A stretch of DNA of 64,000 nucleotides. Source: Meishania sp964351985. Its GTDB lineage: Bacteria; Bacteroidota; Bacteroidia; Flavobacteriales; Flavobacteriaceae. Positions 55,519 to 64,000 of this stretch are shown here, piece by piece; within the stretch, counting starts at the first letter, position 1, and every line of letters starts with the position of its first letter. The notes beneath the pieces were generated by a model that ran no database searches, was not told the origin of the DNA, and saw only the letters and a list, made by a program, of their open reading frames with translations. The stretch lies in the NCBI GenBank assembly GCA_964351985.1, contig CAYGPR010000006.1:1-64000 (forward strand), given 5' to 3'. The position numbers and the translations under genes are program-made.

Positions 55519-56370
55519 TTAAATGGTCTGTTTGTGAAATTCTACCAAGCCATCAATAGGTCGTTGCCTAATAACCCCAGGAACGAGATCGTTCCGCTCC
55601 AATACGGCCGTTAATTCATCCTTTAGAAAATATGCGATGCTTCCTACAAAATGAATGGGCACTTTGGTAGCGAGTTCGAACTGCATCACATGGTTATTGA
55701 TAAACTGTTGAAAGCCTTTGTCGATTACTCCTTTGGAGTATGGGTGCTCTTTGTTATCGACCAAAAATCGGGCAAATGTTGCCAAATACGTATTCGGATT
55801 GGGCTGTTTGTATAGATTTTCTTTAATGACATCGGCATCAAGATTATAACCTTGTTCGAATTTTACGGCCAAATCTTGTGGCATTTTATGGTAGTAGTAG
55901 TCTCGGATTAACTTTCTTCCAAAAAAGTTTCCACTACCATCATCCATTGGGATGTATCCGAGGGAAACCACTTTCTGAAAAAGTTGGTGCCCATCATAAT
56001 AACTACAATTGGATCCTGTTCCTAAAATACATACGATGCCTTGATGACCCACTTTAGTAGTGGAGTAAATGGCGGCATAGGTATCTTCCCGAACATCGGC
56101 TTTGGCCTTGGGAAAAAATTCCTTGAATATTTTTTTAAGAAATTTTCGCATACGTTCAGTACCACAGCCTGCGCCATAAAAAAAGAGACGAGATACTTTA
56201 TCACGATTTTTCGAAAGCTCAAAATTGTTGGCCAACCGGTCTTCAATGACCTCTTTCGTCAATACTTCCGGACTTAAACCCAGCGTTTGCGTCAAGAATA
56301 ATTGTTCGCCTTTTTTGTCAAGGGCAATCCAATCGGCTTTGGTCGCGCCACTATCTACTATTAATATCAT
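55519..56370 (-). CDS. BadF/BadG/BcrA-type ATPase, N-acetylglucosamine-kinase-like
   Basis: A 283-residue ASKHA-fold ATPase. The phosphate-1 motif is 'LIVDSGATKADWIAL' at the N-terminus, and later 'CILGTGSNCSYYDG' and 'IPMDDGSGNFFGRKLI' match the sugar-kinase members of the BadF family. 'FVGSIAYFL' is the adenosine region. It most likely phosphorylates GlcNAc or a related amino sugar, possibly cell-wall sugar released by the GH3 protein; the substrate is inferred. It lies downstream of gap, but a strong terminator separates them. Confidence 0.88.
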   Translation of the reverse strand: MILIVDSGATKADWIALDKKGEQLFLTQTLGLSPEVLTKEVIEDRLANNFELSKNRDKVSRLFFYGAGCGTERMRKFLKKIFKEFFPKAKADVREDTYAAIYSTTKVGHQGIVCILGTGSNCSYYDGHQLFQKVVSLGYIPMDDGSGNFFGRKLIRDYYYHKMPQDLAVKFEQGYNLDADVIKENLYKQPNPNTYLATFARFLVDNKEHPYSKGVIDKGFQQFINNHVMQFELATKVPIHFVGSIAYFLKDELTAVLERNDLVPGVIRQRPIDGLVEFHKQTI

Positions 56371-56381
56371 ATGCCTTACTC

Positions 56382-56426
56382 AAAAAATTTTCCTGAAAGA
56401 ATGACTATTTCAAACTTTCAGGAAAA
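56382..56426 (-). terminator. Terminator of the pfkA-gap unit
   Basis: A perfect 12-bp stem (TTTTCCTGAAAG at 56388-56399, CTTTCAGGAAAA at 56415-56426) with a 15-base loop. On the minus strand six T follow (plus-strand A at 56382-56387). It starts 25 bases after the gap stop codon. Confidence 0.88.
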
Positions 56427-56450
56427 CTGATTACTACTCTATTCGGAAAA

Positions 56451-57452
56451 TTACAGGCTGGCTACGTGCTGAACCAAATCAACCATCTTATTCGAGAAAC
56501 CTGCCTCATTATCGTACCAGTTGATCAACTTATAAAATTTGGAGTTCAGTTCAATACCAGCCCCGGCATCAAAAATGCTTGTTCGCGGGTCACTTACGAA
56601 ATCTTGGGATACTACCGCTTCTTCGGTATAGCCTAGAATGCCCTTTAATTCGCCTTCAGAAGCAGATTTAAACGCTTTTTTAACTTCCTCATAAGACGTT
56701 TCTTTTTCAAGACGGACGGTTAAATCTACAACGGAAACGTCAGCGGTAGGTACTCTAAATGCCATTCCCGTAAGTTTTCCTTTCAATTCAGGAATTACCT
56801 TCGTTACCGCTACGGCAGCGCCAGTTGAAGCCGGTATGATATTCAACATGGCACTACGGCCACCGCGCCAATCTTTTTTGCTAGGCCCATCAACGGTCAT
56901 TTGTGTAGCGGTCGTTGCATGAACCGTGGTCATAAGTGCCTCTTCAATACCGAAAGCGTCATTCAATACTTTGGCCATCGGTGCTAAGCAATTGGTAGTA
57001 CAAGATGCGTTTGATACAATTGTATCTGAAGCCTTAACACTTTTATGGTTCACGCCCATCACGAACATCGGGGCATCTTTTGATGGTGCAGAAATCACAA
57101 CTTTCTTGGCTCCACCGTCTATATGATATTGGGCAGTTTCAAGTGTCGTGAAAATACCGGTACATTCTGCTACGATTTCAGCACCCACGGCATCCCATTT
57201 AATATTTTTAGGATCTCTTTCGGCCGTGATTCTTACGGTTTTGCCGTTCACGATCAAATTACCATCTTTTACATCGACCGTTCCATTAAACTTGCCGTGT
57301 ACGGAATCGTATTTTAGAAGATATGCCAAGTGCTCTACATCCAATAAATCGTTTATGGCAACTACATCGACATCACCCCTTTTTACCGTAGTTCGGAAAA
57401 CCAGTCTTCCAATTCTACCAAATCCGTTTATTCCAATTTTTAAGTTTGCCAT
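56451..57452 (-). CDS. gap: Type I glyceraldehyde-3-phosphate dehydrogenase
   Basis: A 333-residue glycolytic enzyme that oxidises and phosphorylates glyceraldehyde 3-phosphate with NAD+. Visible motifs are the NAD-binding 'IGINGFGRIGRLVFR' at residues 6-20, the catalytic Cys in 'SNASCTTNCLAPMAK' near residue 151, and 'WYDNEAGFSNKMVDL' near the end. Length matches the type I family. It lies 23 bases downstream of pfkA in the same direction, so both probably share one promoter and end at the terminator at 56382-56426. Confidence 0.97.
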   Translation of the reverse strand: MANLKIGINGFGRIGRLVFRTTVKRGDVDVVAINDLLDVEHLAYLLKYDSVHGKFNGTVDVKDGNLIVNGKTVRITAERDPKNIKWDAVGAEIVAECTGIFTTLETAQYHIDGGAKKVVISAPSKDAPMFVMGVNHKSVKASDTIVSNASCTTNCLAPMAKVLNDAFGIEEALMTTVHATTATQMTVDGPSKKDWRGGRSAMLNIIPASTGAAVAVTKVIPELKGKLTGMAFRVPTADVSVVDLTVRLEKETSYEEVKKAFKSASEGELKGILGYTEEAVVSQDFVSDPRTSIFDAGAGIELNSKFYKLINWYDNEAGFSNKMVDLVQHVASL

Positions 57453-57475
57453 TGTTATTCTCTTTTAAATTAAAA

Positions 57476-58462
57476 TTATGTTGTCATTATCTCCGAAACC
57501 CGAATAAGTTCCTTATCCATTTTGGATTGTCCTTTTATTGCTTTGTCGATAGGCGTCAAGATCAGTTTATTGTCCCTCACGCCTACCATAAGATTCGTTT
57601 TCCCCTCCAGAAGCGCCTCTACGGCCCTTACCCCCATTCTACTGGCCAAGACCCTATCATAGCATGACGGAGCACCGCCTCGTTGCATATGCCCAAGTAC
57701 TGAAACGCGTACATCGTAAATCGGTAAATGTTTTTCTACATAGTCCTTTAGTTCAAAAACGTTTTTACCCGTTTTATCGCCTTCGGCCACAACTACGATA
57801 CTAGATGATTTTCCTGAGAGTTTACTTCGCTTCAAAGATTCCAACAGACGGTCTAGCCCCCTATCTTCTTCGGGAATCAAAATCTCCTCAGCACCTGCGC
57901 CTACCCCCGCATTTAATGCAATATGACCTACATCGCGCCCCATAACCTCAACAAAGAACAATCGGTTATGCGAACTGGCCGTGTCACGTATCTTATCGAT
58001 ACAATCGACCACGGTATTTAGGGCAGTATCAAAACCTAAGGTAAATGAAGTTCCAAAAATATCATTATCGATGGTTCCAGGAATACCGATTACAGGAAAC
58101 CCGAATTCTTGGTTAAAGATCATTGCCCCTGTAAAACTGCCGTCACCTCCGATTACAACAAAAGCATCGATTCCTTCGGCTTTCAACTGTTCATAAGCCA
58201 TTTTTCTCCCTTCGGGCGTCCTAAAATCATCACAGCGGGCAGATTTTAAAATGGTACCGCCCTTATTGATGATATTGTTCACACTTCGGGCATCCATGGG
58301 TTTAAAGTCTCCTTCTATCATACCTTGATATCCACGGAAAATGCCAACACAATCAACTTTCATATAGGCACAGGTACGTACAACGGAACGAATGGCGGCA
58401 TTCATACCTGGGGAATCACCACCAGAGGTAAAAACGCCTATCTTTTTTATTGCTGAAGTCAT
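57476..58462 (-). CDS. pfkA: ATP-dependent 6-phosphofructokinase
   Basis: A 328-residue enzyme that converts fructose 6-phosphate to fructose 1,6-bisphosphate. I use ATG 58462, which gives the family start 'MTSAIKKIGVFTSGGDSPGM'; an in-frame ATG at 58495 adds 11 residues. The motif 'VVIGGDGSFTGA' with Gly in the third position of GGDG points to ATP rather than pyrophosphate as donor. 'GIPGTIDNDIFGTSFTLGFD' holds the catalytic Asp, and 'LGHMQRGGAPSCYDRVLASR' is the effector/substrate segment. A -7-like box (minus-strand TAATTTTG) at 58480-58487 would favour the shorter start. Confidence 0.96.
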   Translation of the reverse strand: MTSAIKKIGVFTSGGDSPGMNAAIRSVVRTCAYMKVDCVGIFRGYQGMIEGDFKPMDARSVNNIINKGGTILKSARCDDFRTPEGRKMAYEQLKAEGIDAFVVIGGDGSFTGAMIFNQEFGFPVIGIPGTIDNDIFGTSFTLGFDTALNTVVDCIDKIRDTASSHNRLFFVEVMGRDVGHIALNAGVGAGAEEILIPEEDRGLDRLLESLKRSKLSGKSSSIVVVAEGDKTGKNVFELKDYVEKHLPIYDVRVSVLGHMQRGGAPSCYDRVLASRMGVRAVEALLEGKTNLMVGVRDNKLILTPIDKAIKGQSKMDKELIRVSEIMTT

Positions 58463-58615
58463 CAAAAATTTTAAGCTAGCAAAATTAGGAAACAAAATTG
58501 AATTAAAGAATAGTTAAACCCTATAATTCATTGGCTTTTATCATCTCAAACGATTAAGGTAACGTACAAGGATAAAGAAAAGAAATAATCTAACAAATTA
58601 AGAGGTTTTAGTGGT

Positions 58616-58635
58616 AAAAAGGCTAACGCCCTTTT
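58616..58635 (-). terminator. Possible terminator overlapping the tamB stop codon
   Basis: On the minus strand AAAAGGGC, GTTA, GCCTTTTT forms a short stem with one bulged G, followed by T. The stop codon TAG lies across the loop and second arm. Weak, but placed where a terminator is expected. Confidence 0.35.
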
Positions 58636-61600
58636 GTCTTTTGAGAAAAAAGAATAAGGCTATCCTTGCCCATTACGGAGGCGGGTGAAGTGGTCGGTTC
58701 GGGCACCACGATATCATCTTTTTTTCTATTGGCGAAAATTTTCCGGAACAATTCCCTAAAGGTATTGAAATCCACCTCGTAAGATAATCCGGCACCTTGG
58801 GTGGAGCCCTGACGGTCTGCCAAATATTCTTGGATCTCGCTTTCCCTACTGAAAAATTTAGCACTCAGTGTGCCCTGCTCATTTAATAGTACTTGAATCT
58901 CAAAATCTCCGGCTATGACCGTTTCGCTGGCACCCCCAACGGGAACGCCAACCTTACCGTTAATCAATACACGATCACTGATCTGGGTCGAAACCGTTAC
59001 TCCGAGCCTATCGTCCGTCTGAAAATCCTCTATGGTATTGCCTTGCTCGTAAGAGATGCCCAGATTGAACTTATCATTGTTGCCGCCCAATACTTGATTC
59101 AAAATCCCCGAGGCGGATTGCAATAAATTACCGGTCACCGCTTGCTGGGTCAGCCCGCTTTGATCGCTTACGAAAGAACCCTGAGCCAAAAGAAAAATAG
59201 CATTACGCTCTTTTACGGCAGGATCTTGTAATTGATATTCCAATTCGGATTGATTGATTGAGTTGTTCCCGGGAAACTCAATGTCAAAACTTATATCAGG
59301 ATTTTCGAGTTCATTGCCCAGATTGATTACCACATTTGTGGGTATGCTTCTAGAATAACCCGGATTGGAAAGTAAAGGTGCAGGATTCGCGTTCAGGGAG
59401 TATACCGCCTTCATGTTCAACTGTGCCTTTAAGGGGTCACCCAACCAGTATACACTTCCCCCAGGCTCAACAGTGAAGGTTTTATTAATAATATTGCCAA
59501 ATTTATAGTTGAATTCGCCTGTAACAACTGCAAACTCGCCATAAATCTCGAACAGATCTCTGGTGTTTATTCTCATGTTCATCAACCCGACACCTGTACC
59601 TTTTAAGGAACTTCCGGTCTTTCTGTCCGTAACGATTTCAACTTCGGCCTCTGGTGTAATGTCTAAATTGAATTCTAGTTCCAGACCTTCTACCTGATCC
59701 AAGACCCTTTGTTCCTCAACCGTCTTTTCATCATTTCTCTCGATAAAATTGATAAATTCATAATCGTCTACCGTCGCTACATCACTCAACGGTATTTTTA
59801 ACGATGTGCCTCTGGCCGTTTCACCGTCAGCCGTAATCGTCAATGCCCTTGTGGAACCGAATATACGCCCTTGACCTCTTAGAAAGCCCGTACCATAATA
59901 CAATGATTCTTCTTCAAAATCCGTATTTAGAATTAGCAACCTATCGCCTTTCGTGTCGATATTTAAGTTCAACGCCCAATCCTTGAAAAAGGAATGCGTA
60001 ATGGTACCGTCCAAGGTGGCCTTAGTTTTATATGCCACATCATTCAATTTTATGTCAACAAATTCAAAGGACTTGTTACTGAGGTTCACGCGTGAGTTCT
60101 GCGCAAAACGATAATCTACATTGAGATACGGTACGCCAAGACCTGCATTGTCCAAAGTGAGAATACCACTAAAATCCGGATTGTTGATATCGCCCTTAAT
60201 TCGGGCGCTTCCGTTAAGGTCTCCTCGGATATTTGAAATCACGCCTTCACCTAAAGGACTAAAAGGTTCCAGGTCGAAATCGGTGAAATTAGCCAGCAAA
60301 TCGGCTTCTGGTGATTCGCCTTTATTCAGAATTTTTCCCGCAACGCCAAATTTTTCCACACCTTTATCCCTGATTTCTGCGTTTACAACAAATTCGGTGA
60401 GATCTCGGTTTCCGGCAATACCTATGTTCAAATCTCCCATTCTCATATTATTAATGGAGAAATCCTCAATACCCAAATTTGAGGATGGTAGGTAAATTCC
60501 ATCTTTTTGAAAAACGTTCAAGGTACCGTTTACCTCTCCCTGAAGTTTTAAACTATCTATGGCCGGAGTAATTTTGTTCAAAGAAACGATCTTAAACTGT
60601 AGTTGCAAGTCTTTGAATGTAGAGTCAGCCAATTGGCCGTTCAGCCGAATCTGCTCTTGTACATTATTGTTCATTACGATCTCTTGTATAGAAATACTGT
60701 CGAGCGTTCGGTTGATAATGACCTTGTTCTTACTATTGCCCTCTTGATTCAACACCCAAGTATTGCCCTTGAAACTGACATCGGACTTTTTAAGGCCGAT
60801 GACCGACTTGTTATCCTCATTGAATGTGTGGTAAAAGTTTAGGTTATAACTGTCGTTCAAAGCACTACCGCCTTTAAACTCCGTTCGGAAAAAAAGCGTA
60901 TCCTTTAAGGTCGTGTTGATTAGGTTGAAATCTTTGACATCGTAATATTTTGTTTTTAAATCTCCAACAGAAACAAAGGTGTTGAACAGCGGATTCTTGT
61001 TATCGACCCTAACCTCAATGCTATCGGCAGAATTGCCATAGGCCACGATGCTTGGGGATTTGAAATTCAGTTTGAAATCTCCTTCATCGGCCACAATGTT
61101 GCCTTTGATGAAGGTATTGGGGTCGAATTTGACTTCCGGAAAAAATACGTCTACGATTTTATTGTAAATCTTGAAATTAAAGGCCAAAGTCTGACCATCT
61201 GAAATAGTAAAAGGTTTATAGTTGGTATATATACTTCCTAACGAGTTCTGAACCAATTTGCCCAATTCATTGACCTTGAAATTACCTTTCATGTAGCCAG
61301 TGATAATGTCAGGTGAATTGATATCAATGGTACGAATGGAATCGTTTTCAAAGGCGGACGATACTTTAAAATCTTCAAAATAATAGGTATCGTTCTTATT
61401 TTGAAAAACAGTCTTGGTAAACTTAATATCTCCAGACAAATTATCAAGGGTATTGCCGGTGACGTTCATGTTAACATTCCCCTTGAAGATGGAAACACTG
61501 TCGTTGATGAAGTTGAGTTTTTTTAAATCGGCATATTCCACCGACGCAATAAAATTAAAATCGTTCCTGTCTTTTCCAAAATCTGCTAGACCTTTGAAAT

Positions 61601-63083
61601 CAAACTTTAGGTTCTCGTCATTGCTGACCAATGTACCGTCAAAAAGCTGCTCTTTGAGTATACCAGATACTTTAATATTTTTGTACTCATAATTATTGAA
61701 TACTAAGGAATATACTTCTCCGATAACCTCGGTGTTCAGGGTTTTCTGAACGAATCCCTTTCCTTCAACATTGAAGTCGAGCGTCGCTTTGCCTACTTTT
61801 TTATTCTCTACCAAACTGCCAAGGTCAAAATCGATAAGGGAAAGAAACCCCTTATATTCAGCATTATCAATATGATTCACATTGGTCATGTTCAAATCGA
61901 AATAACTACTCCCCAAGGCCGTATTCAAGTTGGCCTTGGCATCAACTGAAGTTTCGGTAACGATAGCTTCGCCCCGAATCGTAAATTGACCTAATTTCTG
62001 AAAAGTCGAAGGCAAAGCCTTACCCAAAATATTCGGCAATAATGAACGGAGTTCATAGTAGCTTGAAGTGACATTTTTCATGTTCGCTTCCAGAATGAAC
62101 GATTCATCTTTAGAAAATAGATTTTTAAAATTAAAATCGCCCCTTATACCCGTATTATCGGATGCCAGAAGAAGGTCATTGGTGTTCAAATCGTTCAAAA
62201 CCCCACTTATGTTGGAAGAAAAATCTACTTTTTTGCCCCTTCCGAATTCGTCGTAAAGCAAATTGATTTCATCAAACGCGACCGTCGACTCTTGGAAATC
62301 TGCAGTAATATTAACCTTGTTCAGAAAATCGGAAAAATCTTTGCGTTCGTAGTCGAACACCAGGTTTCCATTTAAGTCGGATTCTGAAGTCTTAATGCGG
62401 AGGGAGTCAAATCGCATTTGCTCTTTGGTATACTTAAATCGTGTCGCCAATTGTTTCACCGCTATGTCCCTTTTACTCAAAAATGACATTTCATCAATAT
62501 TCGCGGTAACCTCCGGACCAACGATCAGAAAGCTATCGGCTGAAATATTCAGGTCTTTGAACTTCAAAATTTCAGGATTCTCGAGATTCTCATCGACATA
62601 GGTAAACCTGCTATGGGCCACATCGACATTTGAGGATGAAAAAAAGAAAGGTGGGGTACCCGGTTTTCTAGGTTGCTTATCGTCGAGCTTGTCAATGAAC
62701 ACCTCAAGATTAGAATTGAGACTATCGGAATAATCCGTTAATTTGAAAGTCAGGTCGTCAATAGCGATATCGCCAAATTCAAGTTTTCCGCCGGTCAGGT
62801 TTTTAAGACTTAGAATCGAAGTGGTCAACTCTTGAATATGAAATAGTGTATCTTTTCGATAATCCTCGATGTAGACTCCTTCCAAAGAAGTGTCCCATGA
62901 AATCAGTGAAACCCTAAGTTTTTCAATATTGATGTTCGTACCGAACTCCGTATTTATTCGATTTGTGGCATACTGGGCGAATTTAGTCTGCACAACGGGA
63001 AGGGAAAGTATCAAAGTACCCAAAACACAGAGCAACACCAACACCAAAAGTGTTCTGACCAGTATTTTCCTGAGTTTTTTGAT
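58623..63083 (-). CDS. tamB: TamB-like translocation/assembly module protein
   Basis: A very large envelope protein of about 1486 residues. It has one N-terminal membrane segment ('VLVLLCVLGTLILSLPVVQT'), AsmA/TamB-like beta-helical repeats through most of its length, and a C-terminal TamB domain with 'LAQGSFVSDQSGL', 'GNLLQSASGILNQVLGG', 'LGISYEQGNTIEDFQTDDRL' and 'QVLLNEQGTLSAKFF'. It spans the periplasm and helps outer-membrane protein or lipid transport. The start is uncertain: no ATG exists in the open frame. TTG 63047 loses the basic 'KKLRKILVRT' that belongs before the membrane segment; CTG 63062 and ATC 63083 lie upstream, and a stop at 63090-63092 bounds the frame. I give the bound including the basic residues. 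Confidence 0.9.
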   Translation of the reverse strand: MKKLRKILVRTLLVLVLLCVLGTLILSLPVVQTKFAQYATNRINTEFGTNINIEKLRVSLISWDTSLEGVYIEDYRKDTLFHIQELTTSILSLKNLTGGKLEFGDIAIDDLTFKLTDYSDSLNSNLEVFIDKLDDKQPRKPGTPPFFFSSSNVDVAHSRFTYVDENLENPEILKFKDLNISADSFLIVGPEVTANIDEMSFLSKRDIAVKQLATRFKYTKEQMRFDSLRIKTSESDLNGNLVFDYERKDFSDFLNKVNITADFQESTVAFDEINLLYDEFGRGKKVDFSSNISGVLNDLNTNDLLLASDNTGIRGDFNFKNLFSKDESFILEANMKNVTSSYYELRSLLPNILGKALPSTFQKLGQFTIRGEAIVTETSVDAKANLNTALGSSYFDLNMTNVNHIDNAEYKGFLSLIDFDLGSLVENKKVGKATLDFNVEGKGFVQKTLNTEVIGEVYSLVFNNYEYKNIKVSGILKEQLFDGTLVSNDENLKFDFKGLADFGKDRNDFNFIASVEYADLKKLNFINDSVSIFKGNVNMNVTGNTLDNLSGDIKFTKTVFQNKNDTYYFEDFKVSSAFENDSIRTIDINSPDIITGYMKGNFKVNELGKLVQNSLGSIYTNYKPFTISDGQTLAFNFKIYNKIVDVFFPEVKFDPNTFIKGNIVADEGDFKLNFKSPSIVAYGNSADSIEVRVDNKNPLFNTFVSVGDLKTKYYDVKDFNLINTTLKDTLFFRTEFKGGSALNDSYNLNFYHTFNEDNKSVIGLKKSDVSFKGNTWVLNQEGNSKNKVIINRTLDSISIQEIVMNNNVQEQIRLNGQLADSTFKDLQLQFKIVSLNKITPAIDSLKLQGEVNGTLNVFQKDGIYLPSSNLGIEDFSINNMRMGDLNIGIAGNRDLTEFVVNAEIRDKGVEKFGVAGKILNKGESPEADLLANFTDFDLEPFSPLGEGVISNIRGDLNGSARIKGDINNPDFSGILTLDNAGLGVPYLNVDYRFAQNSRVNLSNKSFEFVDIKLNDVAYKTKATLDGTITHSFFKDWALNLNIDTKGDRLLILNTDFEEESLYYGTGFLRGQGRIFGSTRALTITADGETARGTSLKIPLSDVATVDDYEFINFIERNDEKTVEEQRVLDQVEGLELEFNLDITPEAEVEIVTDRKTGSSLKGTGVGLMNMRINTRDLFEIYGEFAVVTGEFNYKFGNIINKTFTVEPGGSVYWLGDPLKAQLNMKAVYSLNANPAPLLSNPGYSRSIPTNVVINLGNELENPDISFDIEFPGNNSINQSELEYQLQDPAVKERNAIFLLAQGSFVSDQSGLTQQAVTGNLLQSASGILNQVLGGNNDKFNLGISYEQGNTIEDFQTDDRLGVTVSTQISDRVLINGKVGVPVGGASETVIAGDFEIQVLLNEQGTLSAKFFSRESEIQEYLADRQGSTQGAGLSYEVDFNTFRELFRKIFANRKKDDIVVPEPTTSPASVMGKDSLILFSQKTKGR

Positions 63084-63107
63084 AGGGCTTTATGTTTTAC
63101 CTTTATT

Positions 63108-63143
63108 CGAAGTTATTCAAGACAAAAAGTTTGAATAACTTCG
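63108..63143. repeat. Perfect 13-bp inverted repeat between tamB and tsaD
   Basis: CGAAGTTATTCAA (63108-63120) and TTGAATAACTTCG (63131-63143) flank a 10-base spacer. They sit in the roughly 85-base gap of a divergent gene pair. No T-run follows in either direction. It may be an operator for both genes or an mRNA hairpin. Confidence 0.8.
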
Positions 63144-63168
63144 TACTCCAATTTTTGTTCCAAACCTC

Positions 63169-64000
63169 ATGGTTTCCAAAACTATTTACATTCTGGCCAT
63201 AGAATCTTCTTGCGACGACACCTCGGCGGCAGTTTTACGTAACGATGAAGTGCTCAGCAATGTGGTCGCTACCCAAAAAATTCATGAGGAATTCGGGGGT
63301 GTTGTACCCGAACTTGCCTCAAGGGCGCACCAACAGAATATCGTTCCGGTCGTACACCAAGCGTTGACCATAGCAAATATCGACAAAAAACAGTTATCAG
63401 CCATAGCGTTTACAAGAGGACCGGGACTCATGGGCTCGTTATTGGTAGGCACCTCTTTTGCGAAGTCTTTGTCACTTGGTCTAAACATTCCGTTAATCGA
63501 GGTAAATCACATGCAGGCTCATATTTTAGCCCATTTTATAAGGGATGGTAAAACCGAATCTCCAAAATTTCCTTTTTTGGCAATGACGATCAGCGGCGGC
63601 CACACCCAAATCGTATTTGTCCATAACTATTTTAATATGGAAATTTTGGGAGAAACCCTGGATGATGCGGTAGGAGAAGCCTTTGATAAAAGTGCAAAAT
63701 TATTGGGACTGCCCTATCCTGGAGGCCCTTTGATAGATAAGAATGCGCAACTTGGCAATCCAATGGCTTTTCCTTTTCCAAAACCTAAAGTTGACGGGCT
63801 GAATTTCAGTTTCAGCGGACTGAAAACAAGTATCTTATATTTCATTGAAAGAGAGACCAAAAAAAACCCTGAATTCATTCAGAAATACCTCAGCGATATC
63901 TGTGCCTCCATTCAATATACCATCATTGAAATCTTGATGTCCAAATTAAGAAAGGCCTCAAAACAAATGGGAGTGACACAAATCGCAATTGGAGGAGGGG
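63169..64000 (+). CDS. tsaD: tRNA threonylcarbamoyladenosine transferase TsaD (3' partial)
   Basis: Transfers the threonylcarbamoyl group to A37 of ANN-decoding tRNAs, with TsaB and TsaE. The ATG at 63169 is followed by 'ILAIESSCDDTSAAVL'; then come 'EEFGGVVPELASRAHQQNI', the metal-binding 'EVNHMQAHILAHF', 'MTISGGHTQIV', 'LDDAVGEAFDKSAKLLGLPY' and 'NFSFSGLKTSI'. The window ends at about residue 277, inside 'AIGGG', so around 60 residues are missing by comparison with the family. Divergent from tamB across a short gap with a 13-bp inverted repeat. The NodU protein in the EPS locus shares its N-terminal fold. Confidence 0.97.
   Translation, partial: MVSKTIYILAIESSCDDTSAAVLRNDEVLSNVVATQKIHEEFGGVVPELASRAHQQNIVPVVHQALTIANIDKKQLSAIAFTRGPGLMGSLLVGTSFAKSLSLGLNIPLIEVNHMQAHILAHFIRDGKTESPKFPFLAMTISGGHTQIVFVHNYFNMEILGETLDDAVGEAFDKSAKLLGLPYPGGPLIDKNAQLGNPMAFPFPKPKVDGLNFSFSGLKTSILYFIERETKKNPEFIQKYLSDICASIQYTIIEILMSKLRKASKQMGVTQIAIGGG

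Noticed and set aside
1..64000. Search for CRISPR arrays, tRNA, rRNA, complete insertion sequences and phage genes
   Set aside because: No spaced direct repeats, cloverleaf-like genes, transposase or integrase motifs were seen on reading; a tRNA missed by eye cannot be fully excluded.

Overview
Organism. The window looks like part of a marine Flavobacteriaceae genome (Bacteroidota), in the Zobellia/Maribacter/Arenibacter range; this placement is inference from gene content, as no rRNA is present. Supporting signs: a C-terminal type IX secretion (T9SS type A) sorting domain, bacillithiol gene bshA, the amidase / LptD-like / RidA neighbourhood, TTTG...TAnnTTTG promoter-like sequences, few Shine-Dalgarno sites and moderate-to-low GC. 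Ten N at 8806-8815 mark a scaffold join. PARAGRAPH 2, left edge (1-2290): the 3' part of a T9SS-exported surface protein built from about seven Cys-containing Ig-like repeats. PARAGRAPH 3, exopolysaccharide (EPS) locus (about 2455-38049). Four nucleotide-sugar genes (UDP-glucuronate 4-epimerase-like, WbpP-type 4-epimerase, Ugd, TviB/WbpO-type dehydrogenase) predict uronic acids and N-acetyl-hexosaminuronic acids. GDP-fucose synthase and a plant-type GDP-mannose 3,5-epimerase homologue predict GDP-L-fucose and GDP-L-galactose. Nine glycosyltransferases, one Wzy-like polymerase, one Wzx-like flippase and two initiating phosphoglycosyl transferases (a short monotopic PglC-like one and a long WcaJ-like one) build and flip the repeat unit. 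Decoration genes are two MBOAT + SGNH O-acylation cassettes in opposite orientation, a NodU-type carbamoyltransferase, a FemAB/GNAT-like transferase and a NodB-type deacetylase. A lipoprotein with an alpha/alpha-barrel-like C-terminal domain may trim the polymer. No Wza, Wzb or Wzc export or length-control gene is visible, so these must lie elsewhere. PARAGRAPH 4, right side (38275-64000). After an OmpA-family protein and a CotH-family lipoprotein comes housekeeping and envelope DNA: bshA with a small lipoprotein; a GH3 / serine-hydrolase fusion; a divergent block with an amidase, an MCE (MlaD-like) protein and an Hdr-like Fe-S pair on one side and an LptD-like protein and RidA on the other; a GlcNAc-kinase-like protein, gap and pfkA; a TamB-like protein; and tsaD, cut by the right edge. 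PARAGRAPH 5, what stands out: the bacterial GME homologue inside an EPS locus, paired inverted MBOAT/SGNH modules, two initiating transferases in one locus, perfect 13-bp inverted repeats beside the scaffold gap and between tamB and tsaD, a 210-bp tandem repeat within the amidase gene, a tamB frame with no ATG start, and gene-like remnants in two intergenic regions. I see no CRISPR array, intact insertion sequence, rRNA or tRNA.
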